From contig CADCXA010000060.1 of assembly GCA_902806565.1 (NCBI GenBank), forward strand, positions 1 to 64,000: a DNA stretch of 64,000 bases, written 5' to 3'. Of the stretch, positions 44,133 through 58,900 are shown in pieces (the first letter of the stretch is position 1; each line of letters opens with the position of its first letter). The notes under the pieces were generated by a model. It was not told where the DNA came from and did no database searches. It saw nothing but the letters and a program-made list of their open reading frames with translations. The position numbers were made by a program, and so were the translations under genes. The DNA comes from Hypoxylon rubiginosum. Taxonomy: Eukaryota; Ascomycota; Sordariomycetes; Xylariales; Hypoxylaceae.

Positions 44133-46118
44133 TTAGAAAGACAATGGCCTTTCTCGCTCACGCATCAACACCTCAGCACTTGGGTTGGCGAAGAGAAACT
44201 CATCAACATTCAGAGATTGGGGTCTCGTCTGATGGTCTTTGAATTTGAAGTCGTATCTCAACAGTAGGGTCGAAAAGAGAAGCTTGAGCTCGTTCGATGC
44301 GAAGAAGCGACCCGGGCACTTGAGAACGTCAGCTATTTAGATCATGAAAGCTTTCTAGTGGCTCCCCGGTTACCTACAGAGAATCTCCCATGTCCAAAGT
44401 GAAAGAACTGATTACTTGTGGTGGCAAACTGGTGCCTACTCCCATCTTCCAAGGATCGTCGACGCATACGCCAGAATCGCAACGGATCGAACTCTGTCGC
44501 GTTACTTACAACATCTCCGTCATGCGTTGTCGCATAGGAAGCCATGCATATATGTGTACCTCGAGGAAGGTGTTTGCCGTCATGGAGCATAATCCCCTTA
44601 GGGTCTTCCACGCTGCGGTGAAACCCAACTGCATGTTTGCATCAGTTTCCCTTAGCTGCAATTCTGTATTCTACCTGGATGCATGATAATGAGACTTACG
44701 TAGACTCGGTGGGTTCAACCTTTGCACTTCTTTAAAGAAGCTATCCATTTTCCTGAGCTTGTTCAGCGATTGTTTATCCCAGCCGGCAGGATCGTTGACC
44801 ACGTCCATAATTATTTCTTCGCGGAGGATCTCAAAGTATTCAGGATGGGCACAGAGATCAAAGAGAGTATTCGCAGCTTGTCCCGCAGTAGTGTGTACAG
44901 CAGCCAAACTCAAGACTAATTGCCGATGGGCTAGATCTCGTGCAGTCGACTGCTTGCTTCCAGGTGTTGCGAAATCCATCATTCCCTGCAGCAGATCGAC
45001 GGGCTTCTCATAAGTTTCGTTTTCGGCTTCTTCGTTACGTCGACGGGCAATCTCTGGAGTGAGTATGTTGTGCGAGTCGCGGATGGTTTGCTCGACAATC
45101 CAGGATGATGGCAGGAAGAAAGCTACAAGCCCATGAAGGGTTGGCGGAACGGCGCGCAGGATCATTGTCGTCTTCGCAACGTTCATTGTGAAATCGGTTA
45201 CCGTTTTAATCCACTTCTCGTCTCTAGAGACCTGCTTGCCCACAAATGCACGATTTGATACGCGCGCGACGAGGTTTGCGAATAGCTCGTGGACTTTGAT
45301 AGGGGTCCAGTCTACGATACAATTAGCTGCAAATCTGATACAGGCACCTCTGGGAGGCGTGACTTTAGGTTGGGGTACCTTTGCAATTTGGCGCTTCGAT
45401 TTCAAGAGCGTAATCTAATTCCTCTTTCATTGGGTGCATCAGCAACGCAATTTGAGGCGTGACTCTAGTCTGTTCGTATATCCTTAGTACCTACATTGTC
45501 TTCTGGTACGTTTGTCCTCACACTTACTTGCAACGCTTGAGATGCTATACCACTCTCCAGAAGAATCGCGGTGCCACCATAATCTCCGGAGTTATTCTGT
45601 ATAAAAATGAATAGTTGAAAGACAGTTCATAAAGCCATAGTTGGATCTGACTAACTCTAACCAGTGTGACCATGGAACTTAAACGCTCGCTTGGCAAGTT
45701 CCTCAACTCATCCAGGTATTTGTTCGGAAGGACAAGAATGTCACGATCAGTTCGTGAGAGCTTAAACATGACATTCTTCCACTATTACTCATGGTTATTA
45801 TAAGTGATCTATGATTAGACCATACAAAATACTTACCCTCTTGTAGCCGTTGTCAATGATGACTCGAGCACCCTTAGTGAACTGAAAGCGAGCCCAAGCG
45901 CCGGGTACGAGAGAAGTGGAATATCCTGCGTAAGGAGCACTAATCCCCATAAACGTCGGTGTATAACTCCAGACTACTAGAGAGAGTGCAAGCATGATAA
46001 GGATAGTTTGGAAAGGAATATCCTCGATCCATCCCCGACCGAGGCTTGATAGTATTTCCCCTGATAAAGATAGGGGGTGAGAAGTACTTGGGTTGGACAG
46101 CCCTTCATCGAGTGCCAT
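44133..46118 (-). CDS. Cytochrome P450 monooxygenase (P450-4), ent-kaurene-oxidase-like class
   Basis: A P450 of 536 residues from seven exons: 46118-45837, 45781-45662, 45596-45528, 45469-45379, 45311-44700, 44628-44378 and 44318-44133 (introns 55-71 nt). The N terminus has a membrane segment (TILIMLALSLVVWSY). Further on are LPNKYLDELRNLP, a CKDWTPIKV turn restored by splicing, the I-helix LSLAAVHTTAGQA, the ExxR KEVQR, FDPLRFWRM, and the heme loop FGHGRFSCPGRFFA completed by the last splice (Cys476). It is the same class as P450-1 and P450-2. It is the last gene before the right AT-rich block, about 280 bp away, and its frame is undamaged. A role in oxidising the terpenoid scaffold is inferred from class and context. 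Confidence 0.87.
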
Positions 46119-46390
46119 GGTAAATCAATGTATGGTGTAGGTACACAATGCAATTGGTAATTAACTGATAACAATATGGATGAATAGAAGCGTATGTCTT
46201 AGATACGAAGGCTGAGCGAGCAACGGCCAGAATTTCTCAGGCTGGCATGGGAAGGGGCATCACTTTAGGTCGATGCGTAGGGGTACTTAGGAACCTGGCT
46301 TACTTTATCAACCTTATATTCATTTAGGCAAGTTTAACCGCCGCCGAGTACAATAAAATGATTACTTTAATAATAAGCGCTAAATTATAC
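46119..46390. promoter_or_regulatory. Upstream region of P450-4 up to the AT-rich block
   Basis: About 270 bp of normal composition contain the P450-4 promoter. The AT-rich block starts at about 46360-46400, so the promoter is short and next to repeat DNA. Confidence 0.5.
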
Positions 46391-46424
46391 TTATAAACCT
46401 TAAAAGCGGATATATTATATTAAA

Positions 46425-46730
46425 TTAATAAATATTATAACGTGAATTTAAATATTTATAGTTTATATATATAACTTATATATAAACGTTATTTTATTAA
46501 TTTAAAAGTTAAAATTAAAACTAAAATATATATAATATTTTAAATAAATATATATTAATAAAAAATAAGTTATTTTAAAATAATTATATATATAATTTAT
46601 AAATTTTTATTTTTTTTATTTTTTTATATTTAAATATATTTATTTATTTTTAAATAATTAAATTTAATTTTTATATTTATTTAAATAATATATAATAATA
46701 AAAAATTATTTTAAAATATTTATTTAAATT
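46425..46730 (-). repeat. Inverted copy of the block at about 610-905
   Basis: Read on the minus strand this follows about 610-905, with only a few transitions and small gaps in the best part (46470-46620). It is the first repeat met after the cluster on the right side. Confidence 0.5.
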
Positions 46731-47406
46731 TTATATATAAATTAATAATTAAAATTATTTTAAAAAATCGTAAAAATATATATAATTAAAAAATATAAAT
46801 TAAATATATATAATTAATTTTTTAATTAAATATATATATAATTCAAAATTTAAAAATTTTATTTATTTAAAATTTTAAAAATTAAATATAAATAATAATA
46901 TATAATTTTTAATTAATTCAAAATTTAAATTATAAAATAATTATATTAATAAAAATCTTTATAATTTAAATTTAATTAATAATAATAAAAATAATATATT
47001 AAAAATAATAAAATAAAAAGTTTTAAATAAAAATTATTAATTTAAATTTTTAAAAATATATTAATTTTATATATAATTTAAGTTTTTAAAATTTACTTAT
47101 ATAATATTATATATATTTTATATAAATATTAAACTTATTTATTAAATATTATAACTAGTTATAAATTTTTACTTTAAAATTTTATAAGTTTTATATATTT
47201 TTTAATTTTTTATATTAATATTAAAATAATTAAATATTAATAATTATTTAAAAAAGTTTAATAAATAATATAAAATTTATTAAATAATAATTTTTAAATT
47301 ATATTAAATAAAAACTAAAAAAAATAAATAAAAAATTTATAACTTTAATAAAAATAATAAAAAAAATTAAAGTTTTTATTTTTATAATTATAAAAACTAT
47401 TTAAAT

Positions 47407-47624
47407 TAAAATAATTTTTAGTTTTTATATTATTATATTAAATAATTTTATTTTTTTATTATATTATTTTTATTAAAATAATTTCTAGCTTTTATATTAT
47501 TATATTAAGTAATTTTATTTTTTTATTATATTATTATTTTAGTTATTATTATAATATTTAATAATATGTAATTTAATTGTTTTTATATTTATATTTTAAT
47601 TTTATATATTTTTATTTTAAATTT

Positions 47625-47656
<32 letters not shown>

Positions 47657-48159
47657 TTTTTAACTTATTATTATATTATAAGTTATTATTATTTAATAAA
47701 TATTTATATTATATTAAATATTTAACTTTTTTTTATTTATTATTATATAATATAAAAAAGTTATAAAATTTAAATTAAAATATATATTTAATTTTTAATT
47801 TAAAGTTTTTATATTAAAGTTAAAATAATTCCTGGCTTTTATATTATTATATTAAGTAACTTTATTTTTTTATTATATTATTATTCCGGTTATTATTATA
47901 ATATTTAATAACATGTAATTTAACCGTTTTTATATTTATATTTTAACTTTATATATTTTTATTTTAAATTTTTATTTATTTTTTTATTTATTTAATTTTT
48001 AACTTATTATTATATTATAAGTTATTATTATTTAATAAATATTTATATTATATTAAATATTTAACTTTTTTTTATTTATTGTTATATAATATAAAAAGAT
48101 TATAAGGTTTAAATTAAAATATATATTTAATTTTTAATTTAAAGCTTTTATATTAAAAT
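47407..48159. repeat. Tandem duplication, unit about 347 bp, plus a short partial copy
   Basis: 47474-47820 is repeated at 47821-48159, starting at TAAAATAATT(T/C)CT. A partial copy of its first 67 bp lies at 47407-47473. The second copy keeps C and G (CCTGGC, TTCCGG, ACCG) where the first has T and A (TCTAGC, TTTTAG, ATTG), so the difference again looks like RIP. The first copy also has a longer run of TTTA units near 47630. Confidence 0.8.
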
Positions 48160-49449
48160 TTAACTGGGATTTTTTTAAGGAATATATAATAATAAAATCC
48201 TTTATTAATTTATATAATAAAATAACATATAATAATAACTTATTTATCCCTTATTTTATTTAAGAAATACCTAATAATTATAATAATACTTTTTAATATA
48301 TATAAACTATAACTTTTTTTACTAAGAATTTTAATAATATATTTTATTTATAGTGAAATAAAAATAATAACTTAAATATTAACTTTTTTAAGTGAAACAA
48401 ATAATCTAATAATTAAAATAATTTATTTTATTTAAAGTAATTAAAAGTATATAATTAAACTTTTAATATAATTATTTATTTAAATAATAATAAAAATAAT
48501 AAATGTTATTTTTATTTAAAGTAATTATATTATACCTTAAAACATTGGTGTTAAAAATATAAAAATATTTACCTTTATTTTATTTATTTTTTTAATATAA
48601 TTATTATTTATTTTAGTTATAATTTTAATTTTTTTTTATTAAAATTTATTTTTTTATTAATAATACCCACTATTTAATTAAAAATTTATTTTATATTAAA
48701 CTATATAAGTTAATTAATAATTTTAAACCAATTTAAGATTATTATTTATATACTTTTTTTTTTACTTATAAAAACTATATTAATTAAATTATATAGCTTT
48801 TATTAAAAAAAAATCTTAAAGATATAATATAAATGTTAAAACTATTATAATATTAACTTTTATATAGATTATTATATAACTTATTTTTTTAAATATATAT
48901 TAAAATTTATTTATTACTTAGTTATTATTATTTATTTTAAAAAAAATAATATTTCCTAATAAAATAAAAATACTAATAATAAATTTATTAAAATTAATAA
49001 AAATATTAATATTAAGAAAATAATTACGAATATTATTAAAAGTTTAAATAATAATAATATTAAAAACTTAAAATATAATATTATTAAAAGTTTTTAAAGT
49101 AATAAAAATCATAGTATAATTAACTTAAATATTAATATTATATCTTATAATAAAATATAATTATAATAATTAATATTATTTTATATTATTATAATTTTTT
49201 TTATAAAATAATTAACACGATTAATATAAATTATCCTTAATATAATAGAATAAATAATTAAACAAATTATAATAAATTATATTACAACGGTTTTTTAAAA
49301 TGTTATATTGATAATTTAAATTCTAGGAGCCACATTTCGTGTAAATAGTTATAAAATAAGGAAATCTTAACTAATAATATAAAAAAAAAAAAAGGATAAT
49401 AACAACGATAATAATATAAATAATAACAAAGATAATAAAAGTATAAATA

Positions 49450-49455
49450 ATAACG

Positions 49456-49486
<31 letters not shown>

Positions 49487-49490
49487 TAAG
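49450..49490. repeat. ATA/ATT trinucleotide microsatellite
   Basis: A run of AATAATAAT units within a longer stretch rich in AATAACGAT-like variants from about 49395. Similar runs occur at about 52755-52780 and 52872-52905. Confidence 0.7.
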
Positions 49491-52400
49491 AATATTATAA
49501 ATAATATTTTTAATTTTAAATTAGATTTTTATTAATTATTTATATATTAACATTAATTTTAGTTACTAAAAAATAAGTGTTAATTATATAAGTTTAAAAA
49601 AAAAGGTTGGTTAAATAAAAAAGTTATAACTACGTTTAATTAAACTGCCGGTGTAATTTTTTAACAATAAAAAAAATAAAGATTATTAATATTATTTTAA
49701 GTTATTTAAATATTATAATATATTTTTATTAAATATACTAATAAATATAATTAAGTTTTTAATTATCTTAAATATATATATTATTTTATTTTTTATTTTT
49801 ATATTATATTAATATGAATATTTAACTTTTATATTTTTTTATTTTTTATTTATTAATAGTTGTAATTAAATGATAATATATTTAAATATATATATATTTT
49901 AAAGTTATTATAATATACGTTAAAATAAAAATAAAAAACCTTTTTATAGTTATATTTAAACACTTTTTATTTTTATTTATATTATTATTTATATTTTTAA
50001 AAAAACTAAAGTAATATAATATTATATAAAAAAATAAAACTTTATATTTATTTTAATTTTTTACTTTTAACGTTAAATATTAGTTTATTAAATATTTTTA
50101 CTTATTAAGTAATAATAGTTTAATTAATATATTTATAATGTTATTTAAAGTATTTTACAGTGTATTTTATAAGGTACTAGTTATTTTATAGATTAAAAAT
50201 TAAAAAAATAATTATAAAGTTTTTAACTTTATATTTAACTTATTATTTAATGTTATATACTTTTTATTAATCATTTTAACTACTTTTTTATTTATTTTTT
50301 TATAATTATTTTTTAATAATTTAAATAACCTTTTTAAAATATTAACTTTTAATTATATTAATTTTTTTATTATTTTAAATTTTTTATAAGTAATATTCCA
50401 CGTTTTATTATTTATTATAACTATAAATTACTTTTATTTAATCTTATAAAACTTTTATTAAATTTTGTTTATTTATTAGTTAATTTATTTTATATTATAT
50501 TTATAAATATTACTTAACTTTTTTATTATATTATTTTAAATAATAGTAAACTTTTTTATATAATGCGTTTATAAAGCTTGGAGCTTTATTTTAAACTTAA
50601 TTTTAAAAGTATTTAACTTTTTTATTAAATTTTTTTTAATATAATTTTTAAGCTTTAGTATTTTTATATTTTGTTTATTTAAATTATTACATTTTTATTT
50701 TTTATTAGTATATAAGTTTTTTTTTATATTTATATTTATTATAATAAATCCTTCCTTGGTATTAATTAATATTATTTCGGAATTTAATGTTAATTTAACG
50801 TTAAATATATTTATAAAAGCTTGTAATAACGTGGTTAAAAATTAAATAAAAACAGTTAATATAATTAAAAATTAAATAGGAATTGTTAATATATTAAAGT
50901 TTAATATAATTAAAAGTTAATATATTAAAAAAAAAAAGATAAGTGTTAAAGAATTTATTAAATGTTGGTTTATAATAAGTAATAAAAGGTTATTAAAAAG
51001 TAATAAAAGAATTTCTTATTTTTTTAGATTTTAATTAGTAATAATATTTTAATATAATTTAAGGATAATAATAAAAATTAAAGTAAGATTAATAATTAGT
51101 AAATTTTTATTTTATTTATCGTTAAATTTCTTTTTATATATTTATAACTAATAATTTATAAAAATATTAAATTATTTTATTATAAGTAAAAGTGATTTTT
51201 ATAGTTATTAATTTATAAGTTTAAACGTTATAATAACTTGGTTTTTCTAAAAATAATCGTGATAATATAACGGTTATTATAAACTAAAAATTTTAAAGTT
51301 TTAAATTAATATTTATATATAAAACTAATTTAATAGTATTATATTTTTTATATAATTAAAAAATTTATCGTGTTATATTAAAAAGAAAAAATACTTTACT
51401 TGTTATTTTAATATATTATTAAGGATATATATTATTTATTAACTAATTTTACTAATATAATAAGTTAGTTAATTATTTATTTTAATATAAGTTATATAAA
51501 TAAAATTATAATTAAAAGTTTTTAAAATAATTAGTTTTATTATTTGATTTAATAAAAATATATTTTTAATATTAAAAAGTATATAAACTTTTATTAATTC
51601 TTTAAATAAAAAGTAAAAACTTTAAAGTTTTTAAGTATTTTATAAAAAAAGTAACTATATAAAAAGTTGTTTTTTAAAACCTTTTATAATATATATTTAA
51701 GTGGTTTAATATATAAATTAAATAAAAAAAATAATGTTATTATTATTTATTTTAATTAATAATTTAGTTAATTATTTTTTTACTTTTTTTTTTAACGTTA
51801 TTATATTTAATTTAAGGTATTTACTTATATTTAAGTTATTTAAAAAAATAATATTAATAATATTATAAGTAGTATTTTTTGTTACGTTTTTTTTAAAAAT
51901 ATTATTATTATTTATATTTTTTAATATTTTTTTCCTTATTTTATAATCCTTAATATTAATTTTTTTTACTTTTAAATTATTAATTTTAATAAGGTTTTTT
52001 TTAAGGTGGATACTTTATATTTATAATATAAAAAGTAAATATAAGCGTATATTTTTTTAGTAATAAATAAAACTTTCTTTAAAAAATCGGTTATAATTAA
52101 TAAATAATTTTATTTTAATATATTAAAACGGCTTTTTTTATATAAAAATAATATTAATATTATTAATATTAATGTTTTTTTAAAAGCCCTTATAAACTTT
52201 TAAAGTTTTTTATACTTTTATTATTTAGTTAATTTAAAAATACTTAATTTAGTTATAATATTTAAAATTAAGGTATATTAATATTAATAAAGCTAGTATA
52301 TTAACTAGTAACTATAACACCGGCGCTTTTTTTAAAACCTTATATTTAAAAATATTAATTTTCTTTTTTTTTTTATTAACCTTAATATTTTTTTAAACGT

Positions 52401-52874
52401 TTTACTAGTTTTAGTTTATATTTATTTACTTTTCTAGTTTATTAAATACCGAATTAGTATTTTTAGTAATTTTATATTATAATATATATTATTTATTAAT
52501 ATAAAAAAGCAAGAAATTTATTATATTTTTTATATAAATATAAGCTTATTTACTTATTAATTTTTAAGATATAAATTTATAATAAAAAATATAAATTTTT
52601 ATTAATATTTAAACTTACTTTGGTTTGTTTTTTTATATATAAAAAGCCAAATTAATAAACTAATTTTAATATTTATTTTTAATAATAAAATTTAAATTTA
52701 ACGTTTTAGTTAATAAAAATGTGGTTTATATTTAAAATAGTTAATTTAATATTAAATGTTATTATTATTATTATTATTTTAATAAAAACCTTAAAAATTT
52801 ATAAATTATAATATTGTTTATATTAAATAAATGTAAAAATAAATATATATAAAAGATTAATAATTATAAAAAAG

Positions 52875-52908
<34 letters not shown>

Positions 52909-55900
52909 TAAAAAATATATGTTTATTAAATAAATATTTATTATAATTTTTAAGGTTAAGAACTATTTATTTAGCTTTTAAAATAAATATAATATATAGT
53001 TATATATTAATATTTGTTTTTATGGTATTAAAAAAATGGATATTTATTTATTTAACGTTACGAATTTTTTATAATAGTTTAATTTATATTTTTAAATATA
53101 ATTATATAAGTTTTATATTTAAATACTTAAGTATTAAGATAGATATATAGGTATAAATACTTTGTTTTATTTATTTAAACCTAGAAATTTTTATTAAAAA
53201 ATTATTAGAAAAAATATAAAAAGTATTTTCTTATAAAAATTTAATAAGCGTTTTATATTTTATAAATTAATATAAGTGTTTAAGTATTTAAATAATTATA
53301 ATAAACAAGTATTTAAATAAAAATATTATATTTACTTATATATTTAAATATAATATCTTTTTAAATAAGATAGATTTTATATAATATAAAATATATATAT
53401 TTAAAAAACTATAATTTATTATTTAATAATTATTATATTTTTTAAATTTTAAAATTAAAAGATATTATAATATCTTATTTATATTTTTATAAAGTTCGGT
53501 GTTTTAAAAAGTTAAAGCTTATAAAATTTTATATTTTTAGTTTATTATTACTAATAATATTTTTAATATTTAAAGAGGTTTTAATTTTTAAAATTTTTAA
53601 AAAAATTTAGTTTTCTTATTTATAAAAATGAATTTTTCTTTTTATAATATTACCTGATTTTAATAAGAAAATAAGAACTTTTAGTTTTTAATTTTTTAAA
53701 GCTTTATTTTTATATTTATATTTTTTATTTATTTATTTAAGTAATTATTTAAATAAATAAGTAAATTTTAGCTGTTATTTATAGAAATATATAATAATTT
53801 TACACTTTTTCTTAATTAATAATAAGTTTTTTAACCTTTTTTTTTATATATAGGTAAATATAAAAGAATTATATAAAGGATAATTTTTATAATATATTAT
53901 TAAAATAAAATAAAAACTTTATTATTTTAATTTTTAATAATTTTTTTTTTATTTATAAGAATATAAAGAGATTATTATTTAAAAAAATCTATTATTTTAA
54001 TATTATATTAAAATAAAAAAGCTTAAATTAAAATCTATTATAATGTTAAAAAATTATAAGTATAAGTTTAAAGTAATTATTTTTCGGAAATATAAAGATA
54101 TAATATTTTGGAAAAAAAATAAGTTTTATGTTTTATTAAAAGCTAAGGTATATATAACATTATAATATTATAACTAATAATATAAATTTTTTTTTAATTT
54201 AAATACTGTTTTTTTTTTATTATGGTAAGATATTATAAGTTGTTTTTACTTTTATTTTTATTTTTATTTTCTTTTTTTTTTAACTTTTTTTAATATAAAC
54301 AATTAAATATCTTATATTTAAAATTATTATACCTTTAGATTTTATACGCGTGTTTATTAAATAATTTACTTTTAATAACTTGTTTTAAAAACGTTTTATT
54401 ACTTTTAAAAGTATTAATTATAAAAAAGATATTTATATTAATAATAATAATAAGGTTTATTTTAAAATATTAATTTAATAACTTATTAATTTTTTATTTT
54501 TAACCTTTTATAATAACCTTTTTATTAACATGGTTTTTTTTATATATATTAATAGTGATAAGAATAGTGGTAAAATAAATAAAAAGATTTATAACTATAA
54601 GTTATTTTATATTTTATTAAAGCCTTTTTTTCAGTTTATTTTTTATATATTATTATTTTTTTTATAAACCAGCTTTTCTATTTTATTTTTTTTTTTAAGT
54701 AACATATATTTATATAAAAAACAAAAGCTTAGGTTAATATTAAATTTTTTAATATTTTTATAATAAAAAACATTCTAGTAAAAATAATATTTAAATAGGT
54801 TTTATTATTATATAAAAATATATTAAAAATAAAATAATAAAAAAAACATTTAAGTATAAATTAAAGTTTATTTTTATTTAAATTAAAATATCTACGTTTT
54901 TATCTTAATAAATATAATTAAAATATTTAATTAATAGTATATTATATTATATATAAAAACTTTTATTTATAAAGAAAATAATTTTAACTATAATATTATC
55001 CTTTTAAATATATATTTTTATTATATAATAATTTACTTTTATTTTTTACGTTATTATTTATTTGGTATTATTTTTTAATATTTTTTTAAAACATTTTTAA
55101 TTATATAACTTATTATAAAAGTTTTTTATTTTAATAATATAATAATTTTAATATATATAAAAATCCTTATATATTTTATATTTATAAACCATTAATTAAA
55201 CCACGTGATAATATAATTTATATTATATTAATACCTTTTTTTACTTGTTTATAATAAGGAGTTTTATAAATAAGTTTATTTTAACTTTTAACAGTTATTT
55301 TTTATTTAATCGATCGTGTATTTTTTAATTTTTTTTATTAATTTTATAGCATTTTAATTTAAAAATAAAAAAGTTCTAATTAGGAGATTTTTTAATATTA
55401 ATATTATTCGCGATTACGTTTTTATTTAAATTATAAAGCTAAAAATATAACCGGTTTTTTAAAAGGTTAACTATTAATATTAAAAATTTTATATTATATA
55501 TTTTTATAAAAATGTTAATATTTTAAATAAGTAAGTTAATCTTAATTATATTAAACTTAGTTTTACGTTTAATTTCTTTTTTAACCTTTAAAAACTTATT
55601 TTAATTATTATTTAAAAAACTTTTAAAATAATAGTTAAAATTATAAATAAGTGTAAATTTAAGTTTTTTATTTTCTTTTTTATCGTTTATACTTTTTATA
55701 TAACGTTATAAACTATATTTTTAAGTATTTTATTAATATTTTATTTAAGGAAAATAACTATTATATTTTATTTATTTTATATAAAAAAAATATAGTTTTA
55801 TTTTTATTAATTTATATATTTAATATAAGCTTCGATTTTTATATTTTATAAATTATTAAAATTAAACCTTTAAAAATATTAATAAAACAAAGTATATTTA

Positions 55901-58900
55901 AAATAAATAATATAGTTTTAATTAAAACTATTAATAAGTTATTTTTATATTAAAGAAAAGATATTAAGAAAAAACATTTTATAATTAAAAAGTTATATTA
56001 TTTTAAGTTATATTAAATAAGAAATAAATGTTTTATATATATATTTTTTATTTTTACATTTATTTTAATAAAAATTATTAACGTTTCTATTTTATTTTAA
56101 AGTTTTTTATAAAGATAATTTTTTTTATAAAAAATAACCGTAAAGTTTTTTTTAATATTAAAAGTATATTAAACTTTTTATTTTAAAATTACCACCTTTT
56201 TATTAAACGCTGTTTTAAATGTAGTTTAAATCGCTTATAACTATAAAAAGATAATATATTTTAGATTTATATTATAAAAATAAATTATATTATTATTAGG
56301 TTTTATTTAATTTAACTAGTATTTTTATCTTTTAAAATTATTTAGAAAAATAGTTATTTAATTAAAAGGGAACTGGTGGTAGTTTAAAATCTTAATAATT
56401 ATCTTTTATATAATAAAGTTAAATATATAATTATTATTTTAAATATTTAAAGATAAATATATTAATATAAGAAAAATAATAAATAAATAACTTATTAAAT
56501 ATATTTATAATTTAATCCGAATTATTAATAAATTAACTACTTATTAAGTCGCTTTTATTATTAAAAAATATAGTTTAAAATTAAATATTTTAAACTAAGT
56601 TAATATATAAAAATAAAAATTATAAAAAAGGGTTTATATAAAGTTACTGTTTTTGTTATTAGAAATTAATAAAAATAACCTTTTTTTTTTATTTATATTT
56701 TATAATTCCTTTTATATTTTTTTTTGTTTTATAGAATTTTAATAATTATAAAACGGTTCGTTTATATAAACTATTTATATATATATTAATAAGTAAATAA
56801 AAAAAAAAATAAAAGTTAATAAAAACTATATATATATATTAAGGTTTAACTTTTATTAATTAAATAAAAAAGAATTTTATTTTTTTAAATTAAACGTAAT
56901 AATTTAGTATAATATAATATATATTTCTGGAAGTTTTTATTTTATTTTATTAAACATATATAGTTTAAATATAATAATATTATTTTAATAATTTTAAGGC
57001 TTTTTTAGATAAATTAAACTTTAACTATTATTATATTATAAAATAATATAAAATGTTCCGTTAAAACTTTATTTTTATTTTTAAAAGTAATAATATTTAA
57101 ATAATATAATTCTAGAAGGTTAAGCCCGCCTAGTAATTATTATATAATATTTTAACATATAATATTTATATAATAAATAAACATGGTTTTTAAAAAAAAA
57201 CTTTAATTTTTAAGTAAAAATTATCTATTAAATATAAGCTTATTATCCTTAATAATAATAAATATAATAAACTTATAATTAAAATTTAATTATATTAATT
57301 TATTAAGTTATTTTAGATTATTAAAATTTTTTTTAAAAGGCACCTAGTTAATTTTAATTATCTTCTATTTATTTTTTAAGATTTTATACGTTAATATAAG
57401 CTTAAATTTATATAATTTAAAGTTAATATTTAAAATATAAAACCTAAGGGATTTTATTTTATATTAAAAATTATTATATTATAATAATAGTTATAAGCGA
57501 AATAAATAAAAATAAACATAATTATATTTTTTTATTTAATTAACTTTTTAATATATGTAATAATATTATTTATTACTTATAATATTTAAGATTTAAAAAA
57601 GGTATATAACTATAAAAAAATCAATTTTACACTATTAAAATAAATAATAATAATTTATAAATAAGTATATATATAATATATTTATTTATTTATATTTATA
57701 AATATTTATTATAAGGTTATTAATAAGGAATTATAAGATAAAAAAGCGGTAATAACATTAAATTAACAGAAAAAAAAAATCTTATTTTAATTAATTTATT
57801 ATAACTATTTTATTATTTATTTAAAAAATATTTTCATTTATTTAAAATAAGTATAAATATTTAATTTTATTATTATATATTATAAAATTAACTATTTTTC
57901 TTAATTTATATTAAGTATTTATTTATTTATAATTATAATAATTAATATAATTTTTAATAATATAATAAAACTGTTGTTAATTTTATAAAAAATACTTTTT
58001 TTTTTTTTATAATAACTTTTAAATAAATTAAATTAAATTAAATATAAACGATTTATTTAACTTTTTAATACGTACTAGTAATTACTTAATAAATAAGTAT
58101 ACTTAAAAAAATAATACCGTTAATAGCGTTAAAAAATTAATAATACCGTTTAAAAATTAATTAGTAAAAAAGATATAAAAAACGCCGACTAGCTACTGGT
58201 AATACTTTTTAAAAATCTTATTATATTAAATCTAATTTAGTTTAAAATAATTATTTTTATTAAATATAACTATAAGATTTTTAATATTAAAAGGTTTTTA
58301 AATATATTATAACCGTTTAATATTATAATAATATAACATTATATTACCTTATTTAATATATAATTTCGTTTTATTAATAAAGCTTAAAATTATTTTTATT
58401 AAATTTATAATAATATATTTAAGCTTTTTTTATATATTAAACTAATTTATATTAATATTAATATTTAAAAAACTTTTTAATTTACTATTTTTTTCTTTAA
58501 ATAAACTAAGTAATAAAAACTATAAATTTATTTAACTAAAACTAAATTATCTATCTATGTTAAATATTTTTATCTTATAATAACAATAAAATTATTATAT
58601 TTTAAGGTATATATTCTAGGAATAACTTATAAATTTATTCCGTGTAATTTTTACGTTAACCCGTTTGTTTTTAATTACGTTTTTAATTATTTTAAGGTAG
58701 TTTATTATAAAACATTTTTAAAAGGTGTAAAAAATATAATAATAAAATATAAAAAAAAAAGTAAATATATTATACTTTTAAAATTTATAATAATATACGT
58801 TTATATTATTTAATATTATAAAATAATATAGTAAGTTTAAATAAATAAAAAGTTTTTAAATATAACTTATTTATTATAACATGGTATATTTAATTGATTT

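Noticed and set aside
49400..49500. Array-like repeats considered as a CRISPR or minisatellite gene
   Set aside because: They are trinucleotide runs of varying unit without spacers in a eukaryotic AT-rich block.
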